Shown in pieces: positions 56,835 through 64,000 of a stretch of 64,000 bases of DNA. Made by a program: the position numbers and the translations under genes. Every line of letters starts with the position of its first letter. Positions within the stretch are counted from its first letter, which is position 1. Source of the stretch: a virus; the IMG/VR virus record IMGVR_UViG_3300033141_002949, positions 1 through 64,000 of that record; one strand, written 5' to 3'. The notes under the pieces are model-generated. The model saw only the letters and a program-made list of their open reading frames with translations. It had not been told where the DNA came from and did no database searches.

Positions 56835-56864
56835 GCGAGGCTCGTGGACTACCATGAGCCTCGC
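56835..56864 (+). terminator. 9-bp hairpin before the nuclease gene
   Basis: GCGAGGCTC (56835-56843) and GAGCCTCGC (56856-56864) with a 12-base loop, nested in CCCAG/CTGGG. No T-run. Possibly an attenuator. Confidence 0.5.
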
Positions 56865-56901
56865 AAGCCTGGGTGGGTTAGCAGAGACGAGGAGGCTAAA
56901 T

Positions 56902-57909
56902 ATGAGTAAACCTGTCATACACATCACCGACGTGCAGACCTTCGTGCAGTGTCGCTACCGATGGTACTACTCGTCGCCGCTCCAGAACAACCTGGAGCCT
57001 GTACGACCCAACAAGCACTTGCTGTTGGGCACAGCCGTCCACGCGGCGTTGGCCGCGTACTACGACCCGTCGGTGCCACGCTCGGCTGACGTGCTCATCA
57101 GCGCATACGAAGAGCACACAGCCGAGGCATTGGTCGCGTTGGAAAGGGAGATCATCGAGGTTCCCGAGGACGTGATCGAGGCCTACAGCTTGGGTCGCGT
57201 CATGCTGGACCACTACGCAGTGTGGGCGCCCCATCACGATGATTTCGAGGTCCTGTTGACCGAGTACACGCTGGAGCACGACTGGGGGGATTTCACGTTC
57301 CAAGGGACTGCCGACGCCGTGGTTCGTAGGGGCGACGACCTGTGGATTGTGGAGCACAAGACGTACACCCACGTGCCGTCGGGGACCGCGCTGGGCTTCT
57401 CTATGCAACCGCCAGCGTACATTCACGCCGCTCGAAGGGACCCCGAGATAGTCAAGCACGGCAACGTCGTGGGTGTCCTGTACAACATCCTGCGAAAGTA
57501 TCCCCCTGCCAGTCCGGGGGTCCTCAAGTCCGGCAAGCTGTCCCGGCGTGCCAATATCGCTTGCAGCCCCTACTGGTTCGCGCACTGCGTGCGCGAGGCC
57601 GGCCAGGACGTATCGGAGTACGCGGACTTCATTGACACGTTGGACCCCTTCAAGTTAAACTACCGAGCATACATCACCGTGAGCGACCAGCGGATGCGCG
57701 TGTTCGAGGATTATCTGCGTGTCCTGGCGGACGAGATGCTGAACGAGCACAACGTTAGGCTGTACCCCGCGAATCCCATATACAACTGTGACAACTGCGG
57801 GTACCAATCCCTCTGTGCCCAAGCCCTGTACGGTGAGCCGTGGGAGCCGCTGGTGGGCTTGGAGTACAGAGATCGATCCACCGGTGGCGAGGACGATAAA
57901 CATGATTGA
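56902..57909 (+). CDS. Cas4/RecB-like PD-(D/E)XK nuclease
   Basis: 335 residues. FVQCRYRWYY (C18), GTAVHAALAAYY (H47), GTADAVV (D138) and IVEHKT (E151, K153) form the nuclease core; CDNCGYQSLC near the C-terminus with C18 makes an iron-sulphur cluster site. This is the Cas4/AddB-type exonuclease pattern, here likely used for recombination with the nearby Sak4-like ATPase, not for CRISPR adaptation. GAGGAGG precedes ATG 56902. Confidence 0.85.
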   Translation: MSKPVIHITDVQTFVQCRYRWYYSSPLQNNLEPVRPNKHLLLGTAVHAALAAYYDPSVPRSADVLISAYEEHTAEALVALEREIIEVPEDVIEAYSLGRVMLDHYAVWAPHHDDFEVLLTEYTLEHDWGDFTFQGTADAVVRRGDDLWIVEHKTYTHVPSGTALGFSMQPPAYIHAARRDPEIVKHGNVVGVLYNILRKYPPASPGVLKSGKLSRRANIACSPYWFAHCVREAGQDVSEYADFIDTLDPFKLNYRAYITVSDQRMRVFEDYLRVLADEMLNEHNVRLYPANPIYNCDNCGYQSLCAQALYGEPWEPLVGLEYRDRSTGGEDDKHD

Positions 57910-59293
57910 TGGTATAACGCTTCACTGTGGCGATGTCATTGATGTCGCCAAAGACTTTCCAGATGAATCCTTCACTGCGGTTTTCACGGACCCGCCGTAT
58001 GGGTTATCTGGCACGCCAGATATGGTTGACGTGTTGAGCCATTGGCTGAACGGTGACGACTACGTGGCGCGTGGCGGCGGATTCATGGGCAAGTCGTGGG
58101 ACTCGTTCGTGCCCGGGCCTAGCGTGTGGAAGGAAGTGTTCCGTCTGCTGGTCCCAGGTGGGGTGCTGCTTGTCTTTGCTGGCACGCGAACTGCCGATCT
58201 TTTAGGGGTGGCTATTAGATTAGCAGGCTTTGAAAAGTTCGACGAGATTGACTACTTGCACGGCGGGCTGCCCCCACAGATAGAGTGGTTGTATGGCTCG
58301 GGGTTCCCCAAGTCACACGATGTTAGTAAGGCCATTGACCGTGAGGCAGGGGCAGAGCGAAAGGTGGTGGGACGAGTCAAGGGTCGCGGAAGCAATAGCG
58401 GAGAGGGGCGTTACAACTGGAACAATCCTGACGATAAGGCTGATAGGACATGGTATGACGCCACGGTTCCCGCTACGCCCGCCGCCCACATCTGGGCTGG
58501 CTACGGCACAGCGCTTAAACCCGCACATGAAATCATCCTGTGCTTCCGCAAGCCGCGTGAGGCTACCTACGCACAGACGGCGGTGGAACATGGCGCGGGG
58601 GCGCTGAACATAGATGGGTGTAGGATTGAGACGAACGAGAGCACGGTTAGAACTGTTGGTAGAACAGCAGCAGACGGGTGGGGCCTGAACAAGCAGGCTG
58701 GGCTGACACGAGGAAGCGATCGAGGTCGCTGGCCTGCTAACGTCATCCTGGATGAGGAGGCGGGTGCTCTGCTGGACGCGCAGAGCGGGTACAGCAAAAC
58801 GAAACGTATTGAGAAGCCTTCTAACTGTGGCGGCACGTTTCAGACGAATCGGGGACCACGCGGACACACCGACTCTGGCGGCGCTTCCCGCTTCTTCTAC
58901 TGCGCTAAGGCCAACAAGCGCGAGCGAGACGCAGGGCTGGAGGGCATGGATCAAAAGAGGCGCGATCTCTCTCGCCATTCTGAACAACCCAGCATGAATA
59001 GTGGAGAGGGCAACCCGTACAATCGCGGCGTAATCCCCGTATTCAATTATCATCCGACGATTAAGCCGTTAGCCCTCTGTGAGTATCTGGCGCGCCTCAT
59101 CGTGCCACCGCTAGAGTACCGTGACACGGCGCGGCTCCTGGTGCCGTTTGCTGGCTCAGGGAGCGAGATGATAGGTGCGATGCAGGCGGGCTGGCGGAAC
59201 GTCGCAGGCATAGAGATAAGCGAGGAGTATATCGAGATTGCCAAACAACGCATAGCGTACTGGTGCAAACAAGGTGTACAAGACAAGGAATAG
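57902..59293 (+). CDS. DNA N4/N6 methyltransferase
   Basis: 463 residues. VFTDPPYG (DPPY 30-33) is the catalytic motif and VPFAGSGSEM near the C-terminus binds SAM; the order is beta-class. The middle (about 190-390) is a large insertion with Cys/His residues. It would methylate adenine or cytosine N4 in phage DNA against restriction. It overlaps the nuclease gene. Its target is unknown. Confidence 0.88.
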   Translation: MIDGITLHCGDVIDVAKDFPDESFTAVFTDPPYGLSGTPDMVDVLSHWLNGDDYVARGGGFMGKSWDSFVPGPSVWKEVFRLLVPGGVLLVFAGTRTADLLGVAIRLAGFEKFDEIDYLHGGLPPQIEWLYGSGFPKSHDVSKAIDREAGAERKVVGRVKGRGSNSGEGRYNWNNPDDKADRTWYDATVPATPAAHIWAGYGTALKPAHEIILCFRKPREATYAQTAVEHGAGALNIDGCRIETNESTVRTVGRTAADGWGLNKQAGLTRGSDRGRWPANVILDEEAGALLDAQSGYSKTKRIEKPSNCGGTFQTNRGPRGHTDSGGASRFFYCAKANKRERDAGLEGMDQKRRDLSRHSEQPSMNSGEGNPYNRGVIPVFNYHPTIKPLALCEYLARLIVPPLEYRDTARLLVPFAGSGSEMIGAMQAGWRNVAGIEISEEYIEIAKQRIAYWCKQGVQDKE

Positions 59294-59302
59294 GAGGATG
59301 AC

Positions 59303-60124
59303 ATGCCATTGATGCGTATGGAAGAGTTGGAGGGCAACTGCTTGCGGTTGCTGGTTTACGGGCCGCCTGGTGTGGGTAAGACCTACCTGTGCGGCACCGC
59401 TCTGGACGTGCCGGATATGCTCCCCATCCTGTGGGTCGAGTGTGATGGAGGTCTGGTCACGGTGCGGGATAAACTCCGCGAGCACTGGGAAGAGGGCATC
59501 AAAGTCTTGAAGCTGGAGAGCCAGTCCGACGTGAACACGCTGTACAGCGCCGTGGGCAGCGCCAAGACGAAAATGCGAACTCTAGTGATCGACTCGATCA
59601 CCGAGCTGTACGCGCTGTTGCTGGAGATCAGATTGACTACACAAGGGCGAGCGGGTGGCCTTCCGCAGTTGCAGGACTACGGCGCGGTCTCCGGTCAGGT
59701 CATCGAACTGCTGCGCACGATGGCTCGCCGTGACGATGTGAACTTTATCTGTACGGCGGGCGAGCAGATGCAGAGCGACGATCTGACCGGCGCAATGTAC
59801 ATCGTGCCGGACATCACCGGCAAGATGGCGGTGCGCGCACCCAGATTCTTCCACATCGTAGGTTACATGACGGCGGACATACGTGCCAACTCTAAAGGCG
59901 AGATCCGCCGCGCGGTGCGCACTTTGCAAATACAACCCTACGGGCGCGTGTACGCAAAGGACCGCACGCCGAACGCAGCGCTGGGCGCTGCGCTGGCTAA
60001 TCCTGACATCCAGACCCTTTATGATGCGATCAATGGACGTTTGCCTGGCGGTGTACCGAGGGGCAGCGCCAGCGACGACGGTATAGCCGATTCCGAAGCC
60101 GAGGAGGGTAACGACAATGGGTGA
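59303..60124 (+). CDS. Sak4-like RecA-fold ATPase (AAA_24)
   Basis: 273 residues. VYGPPGVGKTYL is the Walker A and TLVIDSITELY the Walker B of the compact RecA-like Sak4 single-strand annealing/recombination proteins. AGGAGG precedes ATG 59303. Its usual partner, a single-strand binding protein, is the next gene. It should act in phage recombination. Confidence 0.78.
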   Translation: MPLMRMEELEGNCLRLLVYGPPGVGKTYLCGTALDVPDMLPILWVECDGGLVTVRDKLREHWEEGIKVLKLESQSDVNTLYSAVGSAKTKMRTLVIDSITELYALLLEIRLTTQGRAGGLPQLQDYGAVSGQVIELLRTMARRDDVNFICTAGEQMQSDDLTGAMYIVPDITGKMAVRAPRFFHIVGYMTADIRANSKGEIRRAVRTLQIQPYGRVYAKDRTPNAALGAALANPDIQTLYDAINGRLPGGVPRGSASDDGIADSEAEEGNDNG

Positions 60125-60578
60125 CGCTTTTACAGTTGACTTTTCAGATGTGCAGGACTTTGTGACGCAAGACCTCGACGTGGGCGTCTATGACGCGGTA
60201 GTCGTAGACGTGAAAGCGGATGTTTCCCGCGCCGGAAAGCCAATGCTGACCTGGACGTTGGCCATCGAGAACGACGACCAGTTCGAGGGCGGCCTGGTCT
60301 CCTACCGCACGTCGCTACAGCCGCAAGCACTGTTCAATCTGCGACGAACGCTGGAGGCTTTGGGCGTGGACAGGGAAGAGCTTCGAGGGCAGTTCCAGGT
60401 GAACCCGCCCGACTACATCGACGAGCCTTGCGCAGTCGTGATTGAGGAGTCTGTGAATCCCAATAACGGACAACTCATGAAGAACGTCTCACGGATCATC
60501 TCACGTGAGGACCGTGCGCGCTTTGTCGCAGCTACGGCGCCTACACAGGAGGACCCGTCGGACCTCTTTAAGAGTTAG
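60117..60578 (+). CDS. DUF669-like, probable single-strand DNA-binding protein
   Basis: 153 residues. DVQDFVTQDLDVGVYDAVVV, KPMLTWTLAIENDDQFEGGL and ALFNLRRTLEALGVD follow the DUF669 order, commonly placed beside Sak4-like or helicase genes. The acidic end (TQEDPSDLF) is like the tip of SSB proteins. Overlaps the ATPase gene by 8 bases. Confidence 0.65.
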   Translation: MGDAFTVDFSDVQDFVTQDLDVGVYDAVVVDVKADVSRAGKPMLTWTLAIENDDQFEGGLVSYRTSLQPQALFNLRRTLEALGVDREELRGQFQVNPPDYIDEPCAVVIEESVNPNNGQLMKNVSRIISREDRARFVAATAPTQEDPSDLFKS

Positions 60579-60586
60579 CCACGCGG

Positions 60587-60620
60587 AGGGAGCGGGACGA
60601 CCCTCGGAATCCCGCTCCCT
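60587..60620 (+). terminator. 10-bp hairpin
   Basis: AGGGAGCGGG (60587-60596) and CCCGCTCCCT (60611-60620) form a perfect stem with a 14-base loop, nine bases after the stop. The following TCGTCTC is weakly T-rich. Confidence 0.65.
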
Positions 60621-60649
60621 TCGTCTCAATGTCGAAGGTAAGGTGAGCA

Positions 60650-63214
60650 ATGCTCCTCGATGTACTGTTTGCTGACCTTCCAGCAGACCAGCAGATTTAC
60701 GTGGCGTGGAAGACCGCAGATCGCAGCGCGCCGTACACAATGGACGAATGGCGCGCCCTTGCGTGGAATACGTCCCTACACGGAAGCCTGGACGATGTAA
60801 ACGCCTTCGTGGATGCACACCCGTATAGCGACATCTACTACGGGGTGGTGCCGCGAAAAAACAACGATCGGAACTCGCTAGCCCCTGTGCTCACCCTGTG
60901 GGTTGACATCGACGCTAAAGAGTTCGGAGGCGATCTGGATAGAGCACGGGCGGCATACGAGGCCTTTCCTGCACGACCGTCTGGCGTTGTGAAATCGGGA
61001 CACGGTTTTCACGTCTATTGGCTTCTGCTGAACGCTGTGAGCGCCGACACCGCACAGAGGGTCATGAAAGCTCTCGTTGCGTTTCACGGGGCGGACGATC
61101 TGCACCACCCCAAATCCGTGCTGCGCGTGCCTGGAACGTACAACTGGAAGGTGTACGATGATCCCGTATCAGTCTCGGAGGTGTACGTTGATGATGCGTT
61201 AAGGTATGAGGCGTCGGACTTGGAGGCGCTCTGCAATGTAAGCGCTCAAACGCGCGTGATGATCACCAAAGGCGTGCTTCCGCGCAAGACACGTAGACGC
61301 CCAAACCCCACACGCTCTGAGCGTGACTGGCACGTGCTCAGGGAGCTCTTAGACGTAGGGGTCAGCGAGGCCGGTATTCGTACTATCTTTGACTATCAGC
61401 CAGTTGGCGACAAGTACCGCGCTGAGGGTGAGCACTACCTGACGCATACGTTGAACAATCTGCGCGGCCAGAACACAGGGGGCAACAAGGGGCTTGGGAT
61501 TCAGGACGCCGACGATGGGTATTATGTCAATACACAGGCGGGGCGGGTGCGCCTGAGCACTTTCACGTTCGACCCGCAGCGAGTGGTGGTGAATACGGAC
61601 GGCGCCGGCGAGGACGCCCTGCTGGGTACTATACATACAGAGGACGGGTCCACGCCGGACATATTGCTGCCTAAGAGTGCCTTTGCTACATCACAGGCGT
61701 TTATGCGCTATCTGCCGCGTATAGAGTGGCAATGGTTGGGGAGCGACCAGCACACCAAGGCCTTGCTCTTGCATCTCACGCAGCAAGTCCGCAGTGAGGA
61801 CACTGAAACGGTGTATGGAACGTCGGTTATCGGTCGCCACGGAGAATACTGGGTGACGCGGGAGGGGACGTTGGGCCGTGAGAAGTTCTACTCACCTGCG
61901 GACGCCCCAATCATCTACGTAGATCCTGCTGTGACCAAGATGCACGAGACGGAGATAGTCCCCGCGCTGCGGTACGGCTTCCCCGATGAGGACCGTTACA
62001 GACGTTTGGTGTGCACCATAGCGGATCTGCTGCCCAAGATCAATCGAGAGGAGGTGATCCTCCCCGCCCTAGGTTGGTTCGCGGCCTGCCCCATCAAGCC
62101 CCTGTGTGAGGACCTGGACATTCGTTTTCCGCACCTCAATGTCTTCGGGATGAAGGGCGCCGGCAAGACGAGCATGTTGTATCACGTCCTCATGCCTCTA
62201 TTGGGTATGTATAAGCCGCGCGCCTGGACGCCGAACACGACAACGTTTATACTGAGGACGTTGTTCTCCTGCACCAACGCGATTCCCGTGCATTTTGGCG
62301 AGTTCAGGAGCGCCACCTTGGGGAACACTCGCAACGATTTCATGCGGGTCGTCCTGCAAGCCTACGAGTGGGGGCGCGACGCCCGTGGGCGGGCCGACCT
62401 GACCACGGAGGACTTTAAGCTGGACGCGCCCGTGGTCATAGATGGTGAGGATGCGGTAGCCGACCCCGCCTTCAAAGAACGCTCTATCGTCGTGGGGATG
62501 CGCATGGAAGATGTGATGGAACACCAGCCAGCCAACGAAGCGTATCAGGCGCTCACACTGCTTCCGTTGCACGACTTCGCAGGAGAGTACATCAGATACA
62601 CACTCTCCGTGGACTTGGACGATTTGAGAGAGCGCCACCAGCGCGCTCTACAGAAAGCACGGGAGATGTGGGAGTCCCCGCTTCCGGACAGGCCGAGGAA
62701 TAACATGGCCGTCGTGCTTTTGGGTCTGGAGCTGTTCAACGAGCATCTGGAGGCGTGGGGCGCCAAGCCGATACGTATTCCTCGCACTATCTTCGATCCG
62801 ATGCTTGAAAACGTGTTGGCGCTCCGCCCCGATGGAACCCCACGCGCCTTGGTGGACAGGTTCGTCGAGGACGTTATCAACGCGGTCGCGTCGCAGTCTC
62901 TACGCAGCGGGAGATTCATCTATGCTTACGAGCCGCGCTCAAAGACCCTGTGGGTGCACCTTTCAAGCGCTCTCAATTGGTGGGAGCGCGAACGCAGATC
63001 ACGCGGCAAGGTGACGCTGGATGCGCCCGCTATACGTGCGCAGCTGTCAGAGCGCTCGGATTACACCGTGCGCGAGCAGATCAAAGACACGGGCAACTTT
63101 GGCACCGTCATGTGTGTGGGCTTTCGTGTGGATCGATGTCACGAGGTGGGCCTAGAGGTACCGGACGACATACCAGCAACGGGTGTACTGGTAGGGGGAG
63201 GTGCAGTCATATGA
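60650..63214 (+). CDS. Primase-helicase (RepB/AEP-like primase plus SF3-like ATPase)
   Basis: 854 residues. LWVDIDAK (D86, D88) and SGHGFHVYW (H118, H121) fit an archaeo-eukaryotic primase-type core. LNVFGMKGAGKTSMLYHV (K506) is a Walker A of a helicase-like ATPase, followed by FGEFRSATLG and a DNA-binding-like tail. It would open the fork and prime synthesis for the fused polymerase in the left arm. Start ATG 60650; the ribosome site is weak (AAGGTGAG). Confidence 0.85.
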   Translation: MLLDVLFADLPADQQIYVAWKTADRSAPYTMDEWRALAWNTSLHGSLDDVNAFVDAHPYSDIYYGVVPRKNNDRNSLAPVLTLWVDIDAKEFGGDLDRARAAYEAFPARPSGVVKSGHGFHVYWLLLNAVSADTAQRVMKALVAFHGADDLHHPKSVLRVPGTYNWKVYDDPVSVSEVYVDDALRYEASDLEALCNVSAQTRVMITKGVLPRKTRRRPNPTRSERDWHVLRELLDVGVSEAGIRTIFDYQPVGDKYRAEGEHYLTHTLNNLRGQNTGGNKGLGIQDADDGYYVNTQAGRVRLSTFTFDPQRVVVNTDGAGEDALLGTIHTEDGSTPDILLPKSAFATSQAFMRYLPRIEWQWLGSDQHTKALLLHLTQQVRSEDTETVYGTSVIGRHGEYWVTREGTLGREKFYSPADAPIIYVDPAVTKMHETEIVPALRYGFPDEDRYRRLVCTIADLLPKINREEVILPALGWFAACPIKPLCEDLDIRFPHLNVFGMKGAGKTSMLYHVLMPLLGMYKPRAWTPNTTTFILRTLFSCTNAIPVHFGEFRSATLGNTRNDFMRVVLQAYEWGRDARGRADLTTEDFKLDAPVVIDGEDAVADPAFKERSIVVGMRMEDVMEHQPANEAYQALTLLPLHDFAGEYIRYTLSVDLDDLRERHQRALQKAREMWESPLPDRPRNNMAVVLLGLELFNEHLEAWGAKPIRIPRTIFDPMLENVLALRPDGTPRALVDRFVEDVINAVASQSLRSGRFIYAYEPRSKTLWVHLSSALNWWERERRSRGKVTLDAPAIRAQLSERSDYTVREQIKDTGNFGTVMCVGFRVDRCHEVGLEVPDDIPATGVLVGGGAVI

Positions 63215-63621
63215 GTTGGAGGGATGAATGGCGCAAGGACTTGGAGCGTTTACGGGCCACAGGAGGTCACGTCCCCGCCGTGAGCGTGGACGGCCACGTG
63301 ATGGAGGCTCTAGACGCCTACGTGCAGCGCCTAGAGAAGACTCACTGTGAACTAAGCACGTTGGTGCAGCAGATGCCGGTGGGATGGAGTTTGGAGCGCA
63401 CCAAGCGCGGCTGGGCCTGTAGGCCTCGGTGTCCAAACGCGAGCAAGTGTCCAAATCGGCCCGACGTGATAGGTATTGGCAGTAAGGCTGCCGACGCACT
63501 GCGCGACGCACTAAGAGAGAAGGAGGTGAGAAATAATAACGACAGAACAAACGAGCAGCGAGATGAGGCTCTACGCGACCACCAGTGCGCAGACCTTGGT
63601 ACCAGGAGGACACATGAGTAG
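63211..63621 (+). CDS. Unknown 136-residue protein with Cys cluster
   Basis: Helical N-terminal half (EWRKDLERLRATGGHVPA; VMEALDAYVQRLEKTHCELS), then CRPRCPNASKCPNRP, a possible zinc knuckle, and a charged tail. It overlaps the primase gene by 4 bases and the next gene by 8. Function unknown. Confidence 0.6.
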   Translation: MSWRDEWRKDLERLRATGGHVPAVSVDGHVMEALDAYVQRLEKTHCELSTLVQQMPVGWSLERTKRGWACRPRCPNASKCPNRPDVIGIGSKAADALRDALREKEVRNNNDRTNEQRDEALRDHQCADLGTRRTHE

Positions 63622-64000
63622 CTCCAAGCACGCTCACGCCTGGGGACCCGATAATCCCCATCCCCTGTCTCAGATCAAGACTGAGCTCGTCTGGGAGGGC
63701 AAATACGACGAGTATGGCAATCGCCGACCCATCTCGCTGCCACCTAGCCCAGTGCCTTTGCAGCGGATCGAGGCGGTAGACGATCCCTACGACCGCGTGC
63801 GCGCGCAGCAGGGCCAGGCCCACCGCGACGACTTTCGGAACATGCTGATCTGGGGCGACAACAAGCTGGCTATGCACAGCTTGCTAGAGCAGTTTCGTGG
63901 TCAGGTCGACCTAATCTACATCGATCCCCCATTTGGTAGGGGAGGGGACCTCACGGTCCGCGTTGAGTTGGGCGAGAACACGGATCTTGAGGAGGTCGCC
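63614..64000 (+). CDS. N-terminal fragment of Mod-type DNA methyltransferase, cut by the window edge
   Basis: 129 codons are present. FRNMLIWGDNKLAMHSLLEQ and VDLIYIDPPFGRGG (DPPF motif) are typical of Mod-like adenine methyltransferases; the rest lies beyond the window. AGGAGG precedes ATG 63614. It is probably the 5' part of the gene whose 3' end opens the window (1-363) if the genome is circular. Confidence 0.85.
   Translation, partial: MSSSKHAHAWGPDNPHPLSQIKTELVWEGKYDEYGNRRPISLPPSPVPLQRIEAVDDPYDRVRAQQGQAHRDDFRNMLIWGDNKLAMHSLLEQFRGQVDLIYIDPPFGRGGDLTVRVELGENTDLEEVA

Noticed and set aside
1-64000. Prophage integration functions
   Set aside because: No integrase, excisionase, att repeats or tRNA target were found, so a temperate life cycle is not supported by this window.

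Overview
The window is most of the genome of a double-stranded DNA tailed bacteriophage with an HK97-type head and, most likely, a long non-contractile (siphovirus-type) tail. It encodes a terminase pair, portal, prohead protease with scaffold, major capsid protein, tail tube protein, tail assembly chaperones, an 855-residue tape measure and tip proteins. There is no sheath gene, no integrase and no host housekeeping gene. The DNA is GC-rich apart from one AT-rich non-coding stretch. The host cannot be read from the sequence; a thermophilic or Chloroflexota-like host is only a guess.

Layout. (1) 1-10079, + strand: the tail of a DNA methyltransferase gene, many small unknown genes with strong Shine-Dalgarno (SD) sites, a regulator, then replication genes: a UDG-exonuclease-polymerase A fusion interrupted by a group I intron, a MazG-like pyrophosphohydrolase, a RuvC-like resolvase and a SNF2-type helicase. 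(2) 41942 down to 10076, - strand: one long late operon running terminase, portal, protease, capsid, a sugar-epimerase/glycosyltransferase cassette, connector, tail, tip and fibre, amidase-glycosidase and XhlA-like protein. Its first gene has a near-consensus promoter that would give a leaderless message. (3) 41943-42339: divergent control region with three 26-bp tandem repeats. (4) 42340-64000, + strand: an accessory and early region of about 40 small genes. It includes a Csx16-like putative ring nuclease, a macrodomain protein, a VWA protein, a J-domain protein, an ImmA-like peptidase and a lytic transglycosylase. It ends with a replication and recombination block: Cas4/RecB-like nuclease, DNA methyltransferase, Sak4-like ATPase, DUF669-like protein and primase-helicase.

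Topology. The window starts in the 3' end and stops in the 5' end of what look like two parts of one Mod-type methyltransferase gene on the same strand. The two transcription arms diverge at 42 kb and converge at 10.08 kb, where stop codons overlap. A circular or circularly permuted genome slightly longer than 64 kb explains both facts.

Most notable: a 229-nt group I intron splitting the polymerase O-helix with readable P1 and P10; a phage-borne Csx16-like protein that may degrade cyclic oligoadenylate; an island around 42.9-45.5 kb packed with perfect inverted repeats inside and between genes; a duplicated 42-nt hairpin lying between SD and start codon of two unrelated genes; and an AT-rich, iteron-like 0.7-kb region that may be the replication origin.
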